Shown in pieces: positions 1 through 9,147 of a stretch of 64,000 bases of DNA. Each line of letters starts with the position of its first letter. Within the stretch, counting starts at the first letter, position 1. Origin of the DNA: Aquincola tertiaricarbonis (GTDB taxonomy: Bacteria; Pseudomonadota; Gammaproteobacteria; Burkholderiales; Burkholderiaceae_C); contig NZ_CP097636.1 in the NCBI RefSeq assembly GCF_023573145.1, positions 3,286,001 to 3,350,000 on the forward strand, given 5' to 3'. The notes beneath the pieces are model-generated. The model searched no databases. It was not told where the DNA came from and was given only the letters and a program-made list of their open reading frames with translations. Position numbers and translations under genes: made by a program.

Positions 1-1
1 G

Positions 2-1027
<1,026 letters not shown>

Positions 1028-1042
1028 GGCAGGGTGACCGGC

Positions 1043-1486
1043 TCACCCCACCGGGTACGGGTCGTGCAGCCCCAGGCCCTTGAGGATCTCGCGTTCGCGC
1101 GCCTCCATGGCCTCGGCCTCGTCGTCTTCCTCGTGGTCGTGGCCCTGCGCATGCAGCGCGCCGTGCACCAGCAGGTGGGCGTAGTGGTCGGCCACCGGCA
1201 GGCCCATCTCGGCGGCCTCGCGTTCCACCACCGGCGCGCACAGCACCAGGTCGGCCACCACCACCGGCTCATGCTGGTAGTCGAAGGTGAGCACGTTGGT
1301 GGCGTAGTCGCGCTGGCGGTATTCGCGGTTCAGCGCCTGGCCTTCTTCGGCGTCGACGATGCGCACCGTGATCTCGGCCGGGCCTGCCAGCGCGGCGCGC
1401 AGCCAGCGCATCACGCGGTGGCGCGGCAGGTGGGCGCGGTGGCGCGGGTCGGGCTGCTGCAGCGACAGGTTCAGTTCCACCGCCAT
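1043..1486 (-). CDS. ybeY: Endoribonuclease YbeY (rRNA maturation)
   Basis: Zinc-dependent single-strand endoribonuclease acting in 16S rRNA 3' maturation and ribosome quality control. The 147-residue product carries the signature [11 protein letters not shown] at residues 108-118 (family HGxLHxxGxDH, three zinc-binding His). The length fits the family. The ATG at 1486 was chosen because it lies 2 bases after the stop of the PhoH-like gene and gives the expected N-terminus. It is co-transcribed with phoH, a pairing conserved in many bacteria. Confidence 0.93.
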   Translation of the reverse strand: MAVELNLSLQQPDPRHRAHLPRHRVMRWLRAALAGPAEITVRIVDAEEGQALNREYRQRDYATNVLTFDYQHEPVVVADLVLCAPVVEREAAEMGLPVADHYAHLLVHGALHAQGHDHEEDDEAEAMEAREREILKGLGLHDPYPVG

Positions 1487-1488
1487 GC

Positions 1489-2478
1489 TCACACCCCGCC
1501 GCGCACGCCTTCGGCCTCGTAGGCCTCGACGATGCGGGCCACCAGCGGGTGGCGCACCACGTCGGCCGCGGTGAAGCGGGTGATGGCGATGCCCTTGACC
1601 CGGCGCAGCACCCGCTCGGCCTCGATCAGGCCGCTCAGCGTGCCCTTGGGCAGGTCGATCTGGCTGACGTCGCCCGTGACCACCGCCTTGGCGCCGAAGC
1701 CGATGCGGGTGAGGAACATCTTCATCTGCTCGCTGGTGGTGTTCTGCGCCTCGTCCAGGATGACGAAGGCATGGTTGAGCGTGCGCCCGCGCATGAAGGC
1801 CAGCGGCGCGATCTCGATCGTGCCCTTCTCGAAGGCCTTGGTCACGCGGTCGAAGCCCATCAGGTCGTACAGCGCGTCGTAGAGCGGGCGCAGGTAGGGG
1901 TCCACCTTCTGCGTCAGGTCGCCGGGCAGGAAGCCCAGGCGCTCGCCCGCCTCCACCGCCGGGCGGGTGAGCACGATGCGCTGCACCTGGCTGCGCTCCA
2001 GCGCATCCACCGCGCAGGCCACCGCCAGGAAGGTTTTGCCGGTGCCGGCCGGGCCGATGCCGAAGGTGATGTCGTGGCCCAGGATGTTGCGCAGGTACAC
2101 CTGCTGGTTGGGCGTGCGGCCCTGCAGGTCGGCCCGGCGGGTCTGCAGCACCACCTCGCCGGCACCGGGCACGGGCGCTTCGTCGTCGGCGCGGGCGCCG
2201 CGCTTGCGGGCGGGTGTCGCATCCTGGGTGGCCTGGGCCAGCGCCAGCTGGAAGAACTCGGGCGGAATAGGACGGCGGGCCCGGTCGTACAGGCTTTGGA
2301 GCAGCAGCACCGCCCGCTCGGCCGCGGCCTTGGCACCTTCCACGCGGAACGACTCGTTGCGGCGGGCGATGCGCACATCGAAGGCGGCCTCGATGGCACG
2401 CAGGTGCTCGTCGAGGTTGCCGCACAGGTTGGCGAGCCGCTGGTTGTCGGGCGGAATGAAGGCGTGGCGGAGGATCAA
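1489..2478 (-). CDS. ybeZ: PhoH family ATPase (YbeZ type)
   Basis: PhoH-like P-loop ATPase, partner of YbeY in RNA metabolism. Its 329 residues show Walker A GPAGTGKT at 142-149 and Walker B ILDEAQ at 240-245; the N-terminal about 110 residues resemble the usual KH-like/N-terminal region. The start appears to be TTG at 2478: an in-frame TGA lies 11 codons upstream with no ATG or GTG between. A GACAAT -10-like element on the minus strand (2518-2513) would give a leader of about 28 bases. Upstream lies a divergent sensor kinase gene. Confidence 0.92.
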   Translation of the reverse strand: MILRHAFIPPDNQRLANLCGNLDEHLRAIEAAFDVRIARRNESFRVEGAKAAAERAVLLLQSLYDRARRPIPPEFFQLALAQATQDATPARKRGARADDEAPVPGAGEVVLQTRRADLQGRTPNQQVYLRNILGHDITFGIGPAGTGKTFLAVACAVDALERSQVQRIVLTRPAVEAGERLGFLPGDLTQKVDPYLRPLYDALYDLMGFDRVTKAFEKGTIEIAPLAFMRGRTLNHAFVILDEAQNTTSEQMKMFLTRIGFGAKAVVTGDVSQIDLPKGTLSGLIEAERVLRRVKGIAITRFTAADVVRHPLVARIVEAYEAEGVRGGV

Positions 2479-2572
2479 GTGGATGGGCCTGCGGTTTCGA
2501 GGAACTCTTCACATTGTCGCGCCCGCAGCGGTACCCGGGTTCACGGGGTGGCTCCTGCACAATCCGCGCTCC

Positions 2573-4498
2573 ATGCGCCATGTCCGCCTTCGTGTCATGA
2601 ACTCATCGGCGGGCCTGAGGCTCGCCTGGGGCCTGTTGTTGGCCCTGGCGGCCAGTCTGTGGCTGGTGGCCGCCGCACGGGCGGTGCCCGAAGCCCCGGC
2701 GGCCGCGGGCGGCCTCAAGCCCATCACGCTGAACCAGGCGCTGAGCGCCGAGGGCGACAGCCTGGTGTTCCCGGTGGCCACGCCCAGCTGGCCGGTGAGC
2801 CTGCCGGACGACTGGGCCGAGACGCGTCCGCGCCACCTGGGCCCCATCTGGTACCGCGCCGCCTTCGACGCGCAGGGTCTGCAGGGCAGCGGCGCCCTGC
2901 TGGGCCTGTTCATCGAGCGGGTGTGTTCCAACGCCGAGGTGTACCTGAACGGCCAGCTGCTGCACGTGGCCGGCCGCATGCGCGAGCCCATCACCCACAA
3001 CTGCCAGCATCCGCAGCTGGTGGCGCTGCCGTCGACCCTGCTGCGCGACCGCGACAACCTGATCGACATCAAGGTGGCCGGCCATCCGCTGGAGCGCGTG
3101 GCTTCGTGGCAGCGGGCGGGCGGGCTGTCGGCGCTGCAGGTGGGGCCGTACGACGAGATGGCACGCCGCCATGCCACCGAGTACGCGATCGACGTCTCGC
3201 TGCCGCAGGCGGTGAGCGCCACGCTGGCGCTGCTGGGCGGCATGCTGATGGCGCTGGGCGTGATCAACGCCCGCGAGCGGCACCTGGCCTATTTCGGCGC
3301 GCTGTCGCTGGGCTGGGCGCTGGTGACGGCGCGGCTGTGGTGGCGCAACATGCCGCTGCCCAATTACGACGCCGAGCTGCTGGTGGTCTCGTGCATGCCG
3401 CTGGTCACGCTGGCGGCGGTGCAGTTCGTGCTGCGCTATTCGGGCACCCGGGTGGCCAGCGTCAGCGCCGCGCTGTATGCGCAGTGCGCGGTGGTGCCGG
3501 CCACGCTGCTGATCGGCGGCGCCAACCGCCTGCACACGCTGGCCACGCTCTGGTATGCGGTGCTGCTGCTGGAGGTGGCGGTGGCCGTGGGCTGGCTGCT
3601 GTGGAGCACCTGGCACACGCGGCGCCAGCGCATGCTGGCCGCCGGCAGCGCGCTGCTGGGCGCCGCGGTACTGGCCGGGCTGGAGATCGCGCAGCAGCGC
3701 GGCCCGCTGGCCACCGGCTGGCAGCTGCTGTCGCACATGGCCATTCCCATCGTGTTCGTGGCCACGGGGCTGCGCCTGACCTCGCAGCACGGCCGAGCGC
3801 TGCAGGTGGCCGAAGAAGGCCGCGAGACGCTGGCGCAGAAGGTGAAGGAGGCCACCGCCGAGATCGAGCGCAACTTCGCCCAGCTGGCCGAGCTGCGGGT
3901 GGAACAGGTGACCGAGCGCGAGCGCAAGCGCATCGCGGCCGACCTGCACGACGACCTGGGCGCCAAGCTGCTGACCATCGTGCACACCAGCGACGACCAG
4001 CGCATCAGCACGCTGGCGCGAGAGGCGCTGGAGGAGATGCGGCTGTCGGTGCGCGGCTTGACTGGCCGGCCGGTGCGGCTGATCGATGCGCTGGGCGACT
4101 GGCGAGCCGAGGTGGTCTCACGCCTCGGCCAGGCCGGCATGGAAGGCGAATGGACCTCGCCCACCGACGACGTGCCGCAGATGCTGTCGGCCCGCGCCTA
4201 TGTGCAGACCACCCGCATCCTGCGCGAGGCGGTGAGCAACATCATCAAGCACAGCGGCGCCAGCCAGTGCAAGGTGCGCTGCACCATCGCCGAGGGCGAC
4301 TTCCAGTTCGTCATCCAGGACAACGGCAAGGGCATTCCGCTGGAACTGGACGGCCGACTGGACCGCGGACACGGCATGTCGAGCATGAAACACCGCGCGA
4401 AACAACTCCAGGGCCAGTGTTTGGTGGAATCCGGCCCCGGTTATGGCACTGTGATCCGTTTGACCCTGCCGCTTGAACCGCACAGCTCAAGTTCCTAG
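2573..4498 (+). CDS. Sensor histidine kinase with periplasmic jelly-roll and 7TM region
   Basis: Membrane sensor kinase of about 641 residues. Order seen: signal-like hydrophobic segment (about 15-35), extracytoplasmic beta-rich domain with YLNG (about 40-200), a run of hydrophobic helices (about 210-400) of the 7TMR-DISM kind, a coiled-coil linker, then a HisKA_3 dimerisation/phosphoacceptor region ([12 protein letters not shown], His near residue 459) and a C-terminal HATPase with DNGKGIP and GHGMSSM. The start is either ATG 2573 or ATG 2597. A CACAAT element at 2558-2563 sits 9 bases ahead of 2573. It pairs with the LuxR-type regulator that follows. The signal sensed cannot be read from sequence. 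Confidence 0.88.
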   Translation: MRHVRLRVMNSSAGLRLAWGLLLALAASLWLVAAARAVPEAPAAAGGLKPITLNQALSAEGDSLVFPVATPSWPVSLPDDWAETRPRHLGPIWYRAAFDAQGLQGSGALLGLFIERVCSNAEVYLNGQLLHVAGRMREPITHNCQHPQLVALPSTLLRDRDNLIDIKVAGHPLERVASWQRAGGLSALQVGPYDEMARRHATEYAIDVSLPQAVSATLALLGGMLMALGVINARERHLAYFGALSLGWALVTARLWWRNMPLPNYDAELLVVSCMPLVTLAAVQFVLRYSGTRVASVSAALYAQCAVVPATLLIGGANRLHTLATLWYAVLLLEVAVAVGWLLWSTWHTRRQRMLAAGSALLGAAVLAGLEIAQQRGPLATGWQLLSHMAIPIVFVATGLRLTSQHGRALQVAEEGRETLAQKVKEATAEIERNFAQLAELRVEQVTERERKRIAADLHDDLGAKLLTIVHTSDDQRISTLAREALEEMRLSVRGLTGRPVRLIDALGDWRAEVVSRLGQAGMEGEWTSPTDDVPQMLSARAYVQTTRILREAVSNIIKHSGASQCKVRCTIAEGDFQFVIQDNGKGIPLELDGRLDRGHGMSSMKHRAKQLQGQCLVESGPGYGTVIRLTLPLEPHSSSS

Positions 4499-4540
4499 GC
4501 TCTGGTTTCGATAACCGTTCTTTCCCCCCAAGGCCTCGCC

Positions 4541-5191
4541 ATGAAGACGATCCTGCTGCTCGAAGACCTGCCGGAGATCCGCGCCTGGCTCAAGGCGTTG
4601 GTGATGCAGGTGTTTCCCACCGCGCAAATCTCCGAAAGCGCCCGCGTGCACGACGCCATCGCGCTGGTGCAGGCGGTGCAGTTCGACCTGGCGCTGATCG
4701 ACCTGGGGCTGCCCGACGGCTCGGGCCGCGACGTGGTGGAAAAACTGCGCGAGCTGCAGCCCGAGGCGCAGTCGGTGGTGGTCACCATCCACGACGACGA
4801 CGAGCACCTGTTCCCGGCGCTGCAGGCCGGTGCCTACGGCTACATCCTGAAGGAGCAGCCGCGCGAGCTGATCACCGAGCAGTTGCAGCGCATCAGCCAG
4901 GGCGAGCCGCCGCTGTCGCCGTCGATCGCGCGCCGCGTGATCTCGCACTTCGCGCAGCAGGCCAAGCCGCAGGCCGACCTGATGCCGCATGTGTCGCTGA
5001 CCGAGCGCGAGACCGAGGTGCTGCTGCGAGTGGCCAAGGGCTTCACGCTGCCCGAGATCGGCGTGCAGCTGAACCTGTCGCGCCACACCATCGCCGACTA
5101 CGTCAAGCAGATCTACCGAAAGCTGAACGTCAGCTCGCGCGCGGAAGCTGCATTGGAAGCGCAACGGCTGGGCCTGTTCCGCCGGTCATGA
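4541..5191 (+). CDS. NarL/LuxR-family response regulator
   Basis: Cytoplasmic transcription regulator of 216 residues. The receiver domain has Asp54 in LIDLGLPDG as phosphoacceptor and Lys104 in YILKEQ. The C-terminal LuxR-type helix-turn-helix starts near SLTERETEVLLRVAKG (about 150-210). It lies 42 bases downstream of the HisKA_3 kinase on the same strand, so the two form a two-component pair. The leader holds a C-run followed by AAGG before the ATG. Target genes are unknown; ruvA follows 24 bases after its stop but appears to have its own promoter. Confidence 0.92.
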   Translation: MKTILLLEDLPEIRAWLKALVMQVFPTAQISESARVHDAIALVQAVQFDLALIDLGLPDGSGRDVVEKLRELQPEAQSVVVTIHDDDEHLFPALQAGAYGYILKEQPRELITEQLQRISQGEPPLSPSIARRVISHFAQQAKPQADLMPHVSLTERETEVLLRVAKGFTLPEIGVQLNLSRHTIADYVKQIYRKLNVSSRAEAALEAQRLGLFRRS

Positions 5192-5203
5192 CCTTCGGGC
5201 CGG

Positions 5204-5209
5204 GATAAT
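5204..5209 (+). promoter_or_regulatory. -10-like GATAAT just before ruvA (leaderless-type start)
   Basis: GATAAT lies 6 bases before the ruvA ATG with no Shine-Dalgarno between, so transcription would begin at or next to the start codon. No good -35 hexamer is visible. The same layout recurs before ruvB, bamE and leuS. Confidence 0.4.
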
Positions 5210-5215
5210 CCGGCC

Positions 5216-5788
5216 ATGATTGGACGACTCACCGGCGTCATCGCCGAAAAGACGCCACCGCAGGTGCTGGTGGATGTGCACGGCGTGGGCTACGAGGTGG
5301 ACGTGCCGATGAGCACGTTCTTCAACCTGCCGGCCCTCGGCGGCCAGGTCAGCCTGCTGACCCACTTCGTGGTGCGCGAGGACGCGCAGATCCTGTTCGG
5401 CTTTCTCACCGCCGAAGAACGCGCCACCTTCCGCCAGTTGGTCAAGATCAGCGGCGTGGGGCCGCGCACCGCGCTGTCCATCCTCTCGGGCCTGTCGGTG
5501 GCCGAGCTGGCGCAGGCCGTGAGCCAGCAGCAGGCCGGTCGACTGGTGAAGGTGCCGGGCATCGGCAAGAAGACGGCCGAGCGGCTGCTGCTGGAACTCA
5601 AGGGCAAGCTGGGCCCCGACCTGGCGCTGCCCACCGAAGCCCCGGCCAGCGACGCCCAGGCCGACATCCAGCAGGCCCTGGTGGCCCTGGGCTACAACGA
5701 ACGCGAAGCCGCGGCTGCGCTGAAGAAGCTGCCGGCCGATATCGGGGTGAGCGAAGGCATCAAGCAGGCCCTGAAGGCCCTGTCCTGA
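5216..5788 (+). CDS. ruvA: Holliday junction helicase subunit RuvA
   Basis: Binds four-way DNA junctions and loads the RuvB motor for branch migration. The 190-residue product has the OB-fold start MIGRLTGV, helix-hairpin-helix segments ([15 protein letters not shown] and [17 protein letters not shown]) and a C-terminal RuvB-contact domain ([20 protein letters not shown]). The length is normal. Its usual partner ruvB is not adjacent here but 11.8 kb downstream beyond an accessory block. Confidence 0.97.
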   Translation: MIGRLTGVIAEKTPPQVLVDVHGVGYEVDVPMSTFFNLPALGGQVSLLTHFVVREDAQILFGFLTAEERATFRQLVKISGVGPRTALSILSGLSVAELAQAVSQQQAGRLVKVPGIGKKTAERLLLELKGKLGPDLALPTEAPASDAQADIQQALVALGYNEREAAAALKKLPADIGVSEGIKQALKALS

Positions 5789-6323
5789 GCGGAGAAGCCA
5801 GGGCGCAGCTGCGAGCGCTGGCCCGTACAGCTTCACAAAGGCGGCCCTGCTGGAACAAGCTTCGCACTGCGGTGCGTGACTTCATCCGAAGCCTATCTTG
5901 ACTCGTGGGTCCGCGGACACAGGTGCAGGTGCAGGTGCAGGTGCAGGTGCAGGTGCAGGTGCAGGTGCAAGCGTTATCGAGAGGTAGCGACGATGTCCCT
6001 GCCGGTCACGGGACCTTATCTCAATCCAACGTCTGCTCGGGCTCCCTGAGGAAGCACGCGTTGTTAGTTTCGAGCGAATAGCTGCTGCATTGGCACAGCT
6101 GGCCTTTTCAGTGGCCAAACTCTGACCAAGCATTCAATGCGGAGGCCGGCCGCATTGAATTCCGGCACTAATCTCCCTTGTAATTCATGCCCCGCGGGCG
6201 GTTAATTTTGGCATTACACAGAGCACATACAAGTGCCAGACTTCCAACTTATAGTGTGACGCAATGGGATCTTGCCCGGCCGCGCACCAAGTTGCAGCCA
6301 ATCGCCATTCGTTGGAGGTCGAG
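5789..6323. other. 535-base non-coding stretch at the left edge of the accessory block
   Basis: No convincing gene is seen. It contains an array of AGGTGC hexamers (separate entry) and, from about 6050 on, sequence visibly richer in A and T than the flanking core genes. A TATAGT element at 6250-6255 is a possible -10 for the small secreted-protein gene that follows; no matching -35 was found. The composition change right after ruvA marks the likely boundary of acquired DNA. Confidence 0.5.
5921..5968. repeat. Tandem hexamer repeat (AGGTGC x 8)
   Basis: Eight perfect consecutive AGGTGC units run from 5921 to 5968. On the minus strand one frame would read as alternating Ala-Pro, but that frame lacks other coding signs. 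It is a candidate slipped-strand locus at the island edge. Confidence 0.9.
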
Positions 6324-6734
6324 ATGAAGAAGCTGATTTACAGCATCGCCGCCTTGTCAGTTTCTGGATACTGCATGGCCCAGGCGAGCGACTCCGATTT
6401 CATTGGCTCGTATGTAGCCAAGGAACGCAGCGGCGCGGAATTTGTCGTGCTTCGAGTGATAGCAAACGCCGGCAAGCTCATGGCTTCAGAAGGGGAAAGC
6501 TCAAGCGTCCTGTTTGAGGTGGAGCTTGCGTCAAGGCAGGATATTCAGAGGCTTCTTTCCGTACTAGACAGGCCTTTGATTGCAGCTCAACTTTCTGGCC
6601 TAAAGGTGCGCGACGGCTCCAGGGAAAAGATCATCCTATTGAAAGTGCCACTCGGTACCGTGCTCGAGCGTGAAGCCTCCACGACTGGCTACGTGGTCTT
6701 AGGCATGGGACCGGTCGAGGTGACAAAGCGATGA
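6324..6734 (+). CDS. Small secreted protein of unknown function
   Basis: The protein (136 residues) is not recognised. The start at 6324 is supported by GGAGG 7 bases upstream. Residues 1-22 form a typical Sec signal peptide (MKKLIYSIAALSVSGYCMAQA), with cleavage likely after AQA. The mature part is acidic/neutral and likely mostly beta. Codon use and base composition are less GC-biased than in neighbouring core genes. It converges on the lipoprotein gene of the VgrG cassette and may belong to the same mobile unit; a role as a second immunity or accessory factor is only a guess. Confidence 0.6.
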   Translation: MKKLIYSIAALSVSGYCMAQASDSDFIGSYVAKERSGAEFVVLRVIANAGKLMASEGESSSVLFEVELASRQDIQRLLSVLDRPLIAAQLSGLKVRDGSREKIILLKVPLGTVLEREASTTGYVVLGMGPVEVTKR

Positions 6735-6840
6735 TACTGGCCATCACGCGTTGGCTCACTGGTCTGGCCCATGGCGCTCTGTGATATTGCCTCCTGCCGG
6801 CGGTCGATTGCAAATAAGTCGTCGTGTCAGCGCCCACTCG

Positions 6841-7842
6841 CTACTCGGGATAGTAGCCTCTACGCCGAGGGTTGTCCGTGAAGACCGGCATGCGTGTCGG
6901 CGGCTTTGGAACAGGCCAGCCGTTGGCCGCGGCCCATGCTTTGATGTCGGCAATTTCCCCCGGGGGTTCGCCCTGCGGGCACTCATGCAGGCAGTACCAC
7001 TTATCGGCATGCTTGCCGATCACGGGTTTGTGGCGGTCGAACCGGCTCCAGCCGACGAACTCCTGAATGTAGGTGCCGTGGGGATAGTTCTTCTTGTATC
7101 TGGAATTCGGGCGGCCGTAACTGGTCACGTCGATGTATGGGCGCTCCGGCTCCTGCATCTGCCAGGACCATTCGCGGCAGTTGAAGGGCGGAGTAGTCAG
7201 CCAGCTCTTGTCGGCCTGGTAATAATTGCCGTAGACGTAGTTCTCATCTTTTGGGCCAGCATAAGACGCTAGAGCCTCTGGGTTGCACAACGCGGGTGAA
7301 ACGCCATCGGGTGTGTCTTCGCGGTGACCCAGATACCACCAGTCGAGGTACGCATACGGAGCATTGATGTCATCCCCGGCGGACAACATCACAGCCATCG
7401 TGCTGGAGTTGTTGATTCGACCCCGAAGAGAGCGACCGAAGCTGTGTGGCGTGATCACCCATCCATCATTGTCAAACTGAATGACGACAACTGCCAAATC
7501 CTTGGGGTACCTGGAAAGCTCGGGCTGGCTTGCCAAGTTCCAATGCGGTATGTTTACTACATAAGCAGGCTCAAAGTACTGCTCCCACCAAAATTGGCTG
7601 CGAGTGGCAGGGTCTTGGTCGCGTTCACTGGTGAATTTTCTTGCCAGTGCTTGAGCCTGCCTCCAGACGTGCGCAGGCGCTACATGAATAAAGTAGCGCA
7701 TCTCCCAGGGCCTTGGAATCCACTCCAGATACCTAGGACGCAGCTCTGGTTGAGACTGCGCGGAACCGCATCCCAGCGCGAGGACAGCGAGCATCAATGC
7801 CATGATGGCGACTCTCTGCATGCGGTAAAGATGGATGGTCAT
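6841..7842 (-). CDS. Putative lipoprotein, candidate immunity or accessory protein of the VgrG cassette
   Basis: A 333-residue protein with an N-terminal hydrophobic segment ending LALGC (Cys25), a possible though non-canonical lipobox; the mature part would be periplasmic. It is rich in Trp, Tyr and Pro and has several Cys, with no domain I recognise. Its ATG overlaps the stop of the peptidase-like gene by ATGA, so the two are translationally coupled. Position last in a vgrG-effector-X unit and periplasmic targeting fit an immunity protein against a cell-wall effector; this is inference, and 333 residues is large for one. Confidence 0.6.
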   Translation of the reverse strand: MTIHLYRMQRVAIMALMLAVLALGCGSAQSQPELRPRYLEWIPRPWEMRYFIHVAPAHVWRQAQALARKFTSERDQDPATRSQFWWEQYFEPAYVVNIPHWNLASQPELSRYPKDLAVVVIQFDNDGWVITPHSFGRSLRGRINNSSTMAVMLSAGDDINAPYAYLDWWYLGHREDTPDGVSPALCNPEALASYAGPKDENYVYGNYYQADKSWLTTPPFNCREWSWQMQEPERPYIDVTSYGRPNSRYKKNYPHGTYIQEFVGWSRFDRHKPVIGKHADKWYCLHECPQGEPPGEIADIKAWAAANGWPVPKPPTRMPVFTDNPRRRGYYPE

Positions 7843-9146
7843 GGAAACACCTTCGCGTCTTCCACTGTGATGTGCAAATGATGTGCGTGGGAGACCTGAA
7901 TTGCGTCACCCTTGATTTGCTCATTCGGCATCGGTTCGATCTGGTCTCTGGTGTCAACCTCGATGTACCACGGGTCAAACAGCTGGCGCACGCAAGCGCA
8001 CCGATACAAGGTTTGCCGGAAGGCCCGCACCTTCAACGGCTCATTCTTGTCCCGCTCCCTATTCCATAGCATCCAACTATTGCGTTCCGCCGCTCGCGCC
8101 GCCTGGAGCCGATCCGTCGCGGAAGACTGCTCCTGATCCCCGCCCACCCTTTGCTGTCGATCCCTCTCTTCTTTCGCCACCTTCACCTCCTCCTTGGCAG
8201 CCATCCACGCCAGATACCTTCGCCGCTCTTCATCACTCACATTGGCATCGGCGCCGGCCGACTTGGCTTTGCCGGTGATCAGTTCCTCTCGGTTCAGGTG
8301 GACGTCATCGATGTAGGTCACATCAAGCCCCAAACCCAAGCGGTGGGCCACAGAGCCCAGCATGGGACGCCAGCACGAGCTGATTCGCATGCGTTGCACG
8401 CCGTTGTCCAGGGCTGCATTGATCAAGGCTGCATACCCGCCCGGATGCACGCGGGTCAGCCCGTCCCTCTTCAGGTCGAAGCCTTTGATGTTGTCGCGGC
8501 AATTGCCAGCTTCGCTCTCCGGGAACTCCAGCGTGACCTGCTGCAGTTGGCCGGGGGCATCCGCCCTATCAACGCGCAGCTCGTTGCGAAGCAGAACCTG
8601 GTAGATGCGTTTGACAGCCGCGGCGACGTCGGCATGCGTGCCTGGCGGCAGCCGGCTGGCGACTTCCTCGGGCGTGTAGCGGTGGCTGAACTGCATCCAG
8701 GTATTCCCGGTCCACGCAGCTTCATACTCCTCCTGCGGGTGGCCCGGCGCGCTCTTGGCACGAACGAGCAAGGCCGCATCGTCGTGCAGGCCCTTCTTCT
8801 CGCGGATGTGGACACGTACGTTCTTGTCTGCGACCTGCACTGCGTAGAGTGGCTCCAGCCGCCAATCGGCGCTGGCGTCGCTGCCCAGGTGCAGTGCCAC
8901 TTCATCGCCCGAGCGCGCGGCGACGGTGATGCTGCCGCTGGGGCGCAGGGCGAGCTTTTTGGGCTTGTCCTTGTATGCCGGCTGGATCTGCCCGTTCACC
9001 CGAACGGCGTATGGCAAGTTCAACGCTCCGCTTTGGCTGTGGAGGATGAACTCCACCATCAGCGGCATCGCGCAATCCACGACGCAGACCGGACTGCTGG
9101 TGATGGGCCGTGCCGTCGCTCGGGCCACGGTTGACGCTTCACCCAT
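7839..9146 (-). CDS. Probable type VI effector: LAS-type (M15/M74-like) peptidoglycan peptidase
   Basis: About 435 residues. The N-terminal half is beta-rich with no recognised domain. The middle reads SSCWRPMLGSVAHRLGLGLDV, matching the LAS metallopeptidase signature S-x-x-H-x-x-G-x-x-x-D (two zinc ligands), and the C-terminus carries HAHHLHITV, matching the second H-x-H motif. Such enzymes cleave peptidoglycan stem peptides. A charged, possibly helical insertion lies between the motifs. It begins 1 base after the vgrG stop; an in-frame ATG at 9191 would overlap vgrG instead. Synteny directly after VgrG suggests delivery by the type VI system into the periplasm of rivals. No secretion signal is seen, as expected for a spike-carried cargo. 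Confidence 0.7.
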   Translation of the reverse strand: MGEASTVARATARPITSSPVCVVDCAMPLMVEFILHSQSGALNLPYAVRVNGQIQPAYKDKPKKLALRPSGSITVAARSGDEVALHLGSDASADWRLEPLYAVQVADKNVRVHIREKKGLHDDAALLVRAKSAPGHPQEEYEAAWTGNTWMQFSHRYTPEEVASRLPPGTHADVAAAVKRIYQVLLRNELRVDRADAPGQLQQVTLEFPESEAGNCRDNIKGFDLKRDGLTRVHPGGYAALINAALDNGVQRMRISSCWRPMLGSVAHRLGLGLDVTYIDDVHLNREELITGKAKSAGADANVSDEERRRYLAWMAAKEEVKVAKEERDRQQRVGGDQEQSSATDRLQAARAAERNSWMLWNRERDKNEPLKVRAFRQTLYRCACVRQLFDPWYIEVDTRDQIEPMPNEQIKGDAIQVSHAHHLHITVEDAKVFP

Positions 9147-9147
9147 T

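Noticed and set aside
1549..4476. A very long open frame on the plus strand across phoH and the sensor kinase
   Set aside because: It is a GC-skewed shadow frame of recognised genes; its product is repetitive Gly/Ala/Arg/His-rich with no domain. Similar long shadow frames oppose the TonB receptor (14821-17268) and leuS (51934-54516) and were dropped for the same reason.
5921..5968. Possible CRISPR-like array
   Set aside because: The units are contiguous hexamers without spacers, so it is a simple tandem repeat.
5882..6133. Small minus-strand frame with an Ala-Pro repeat
   Set aside because: The repeat is simply the AGGTGC array read in frame; no ribosome site, signal peptide or domain supports it.
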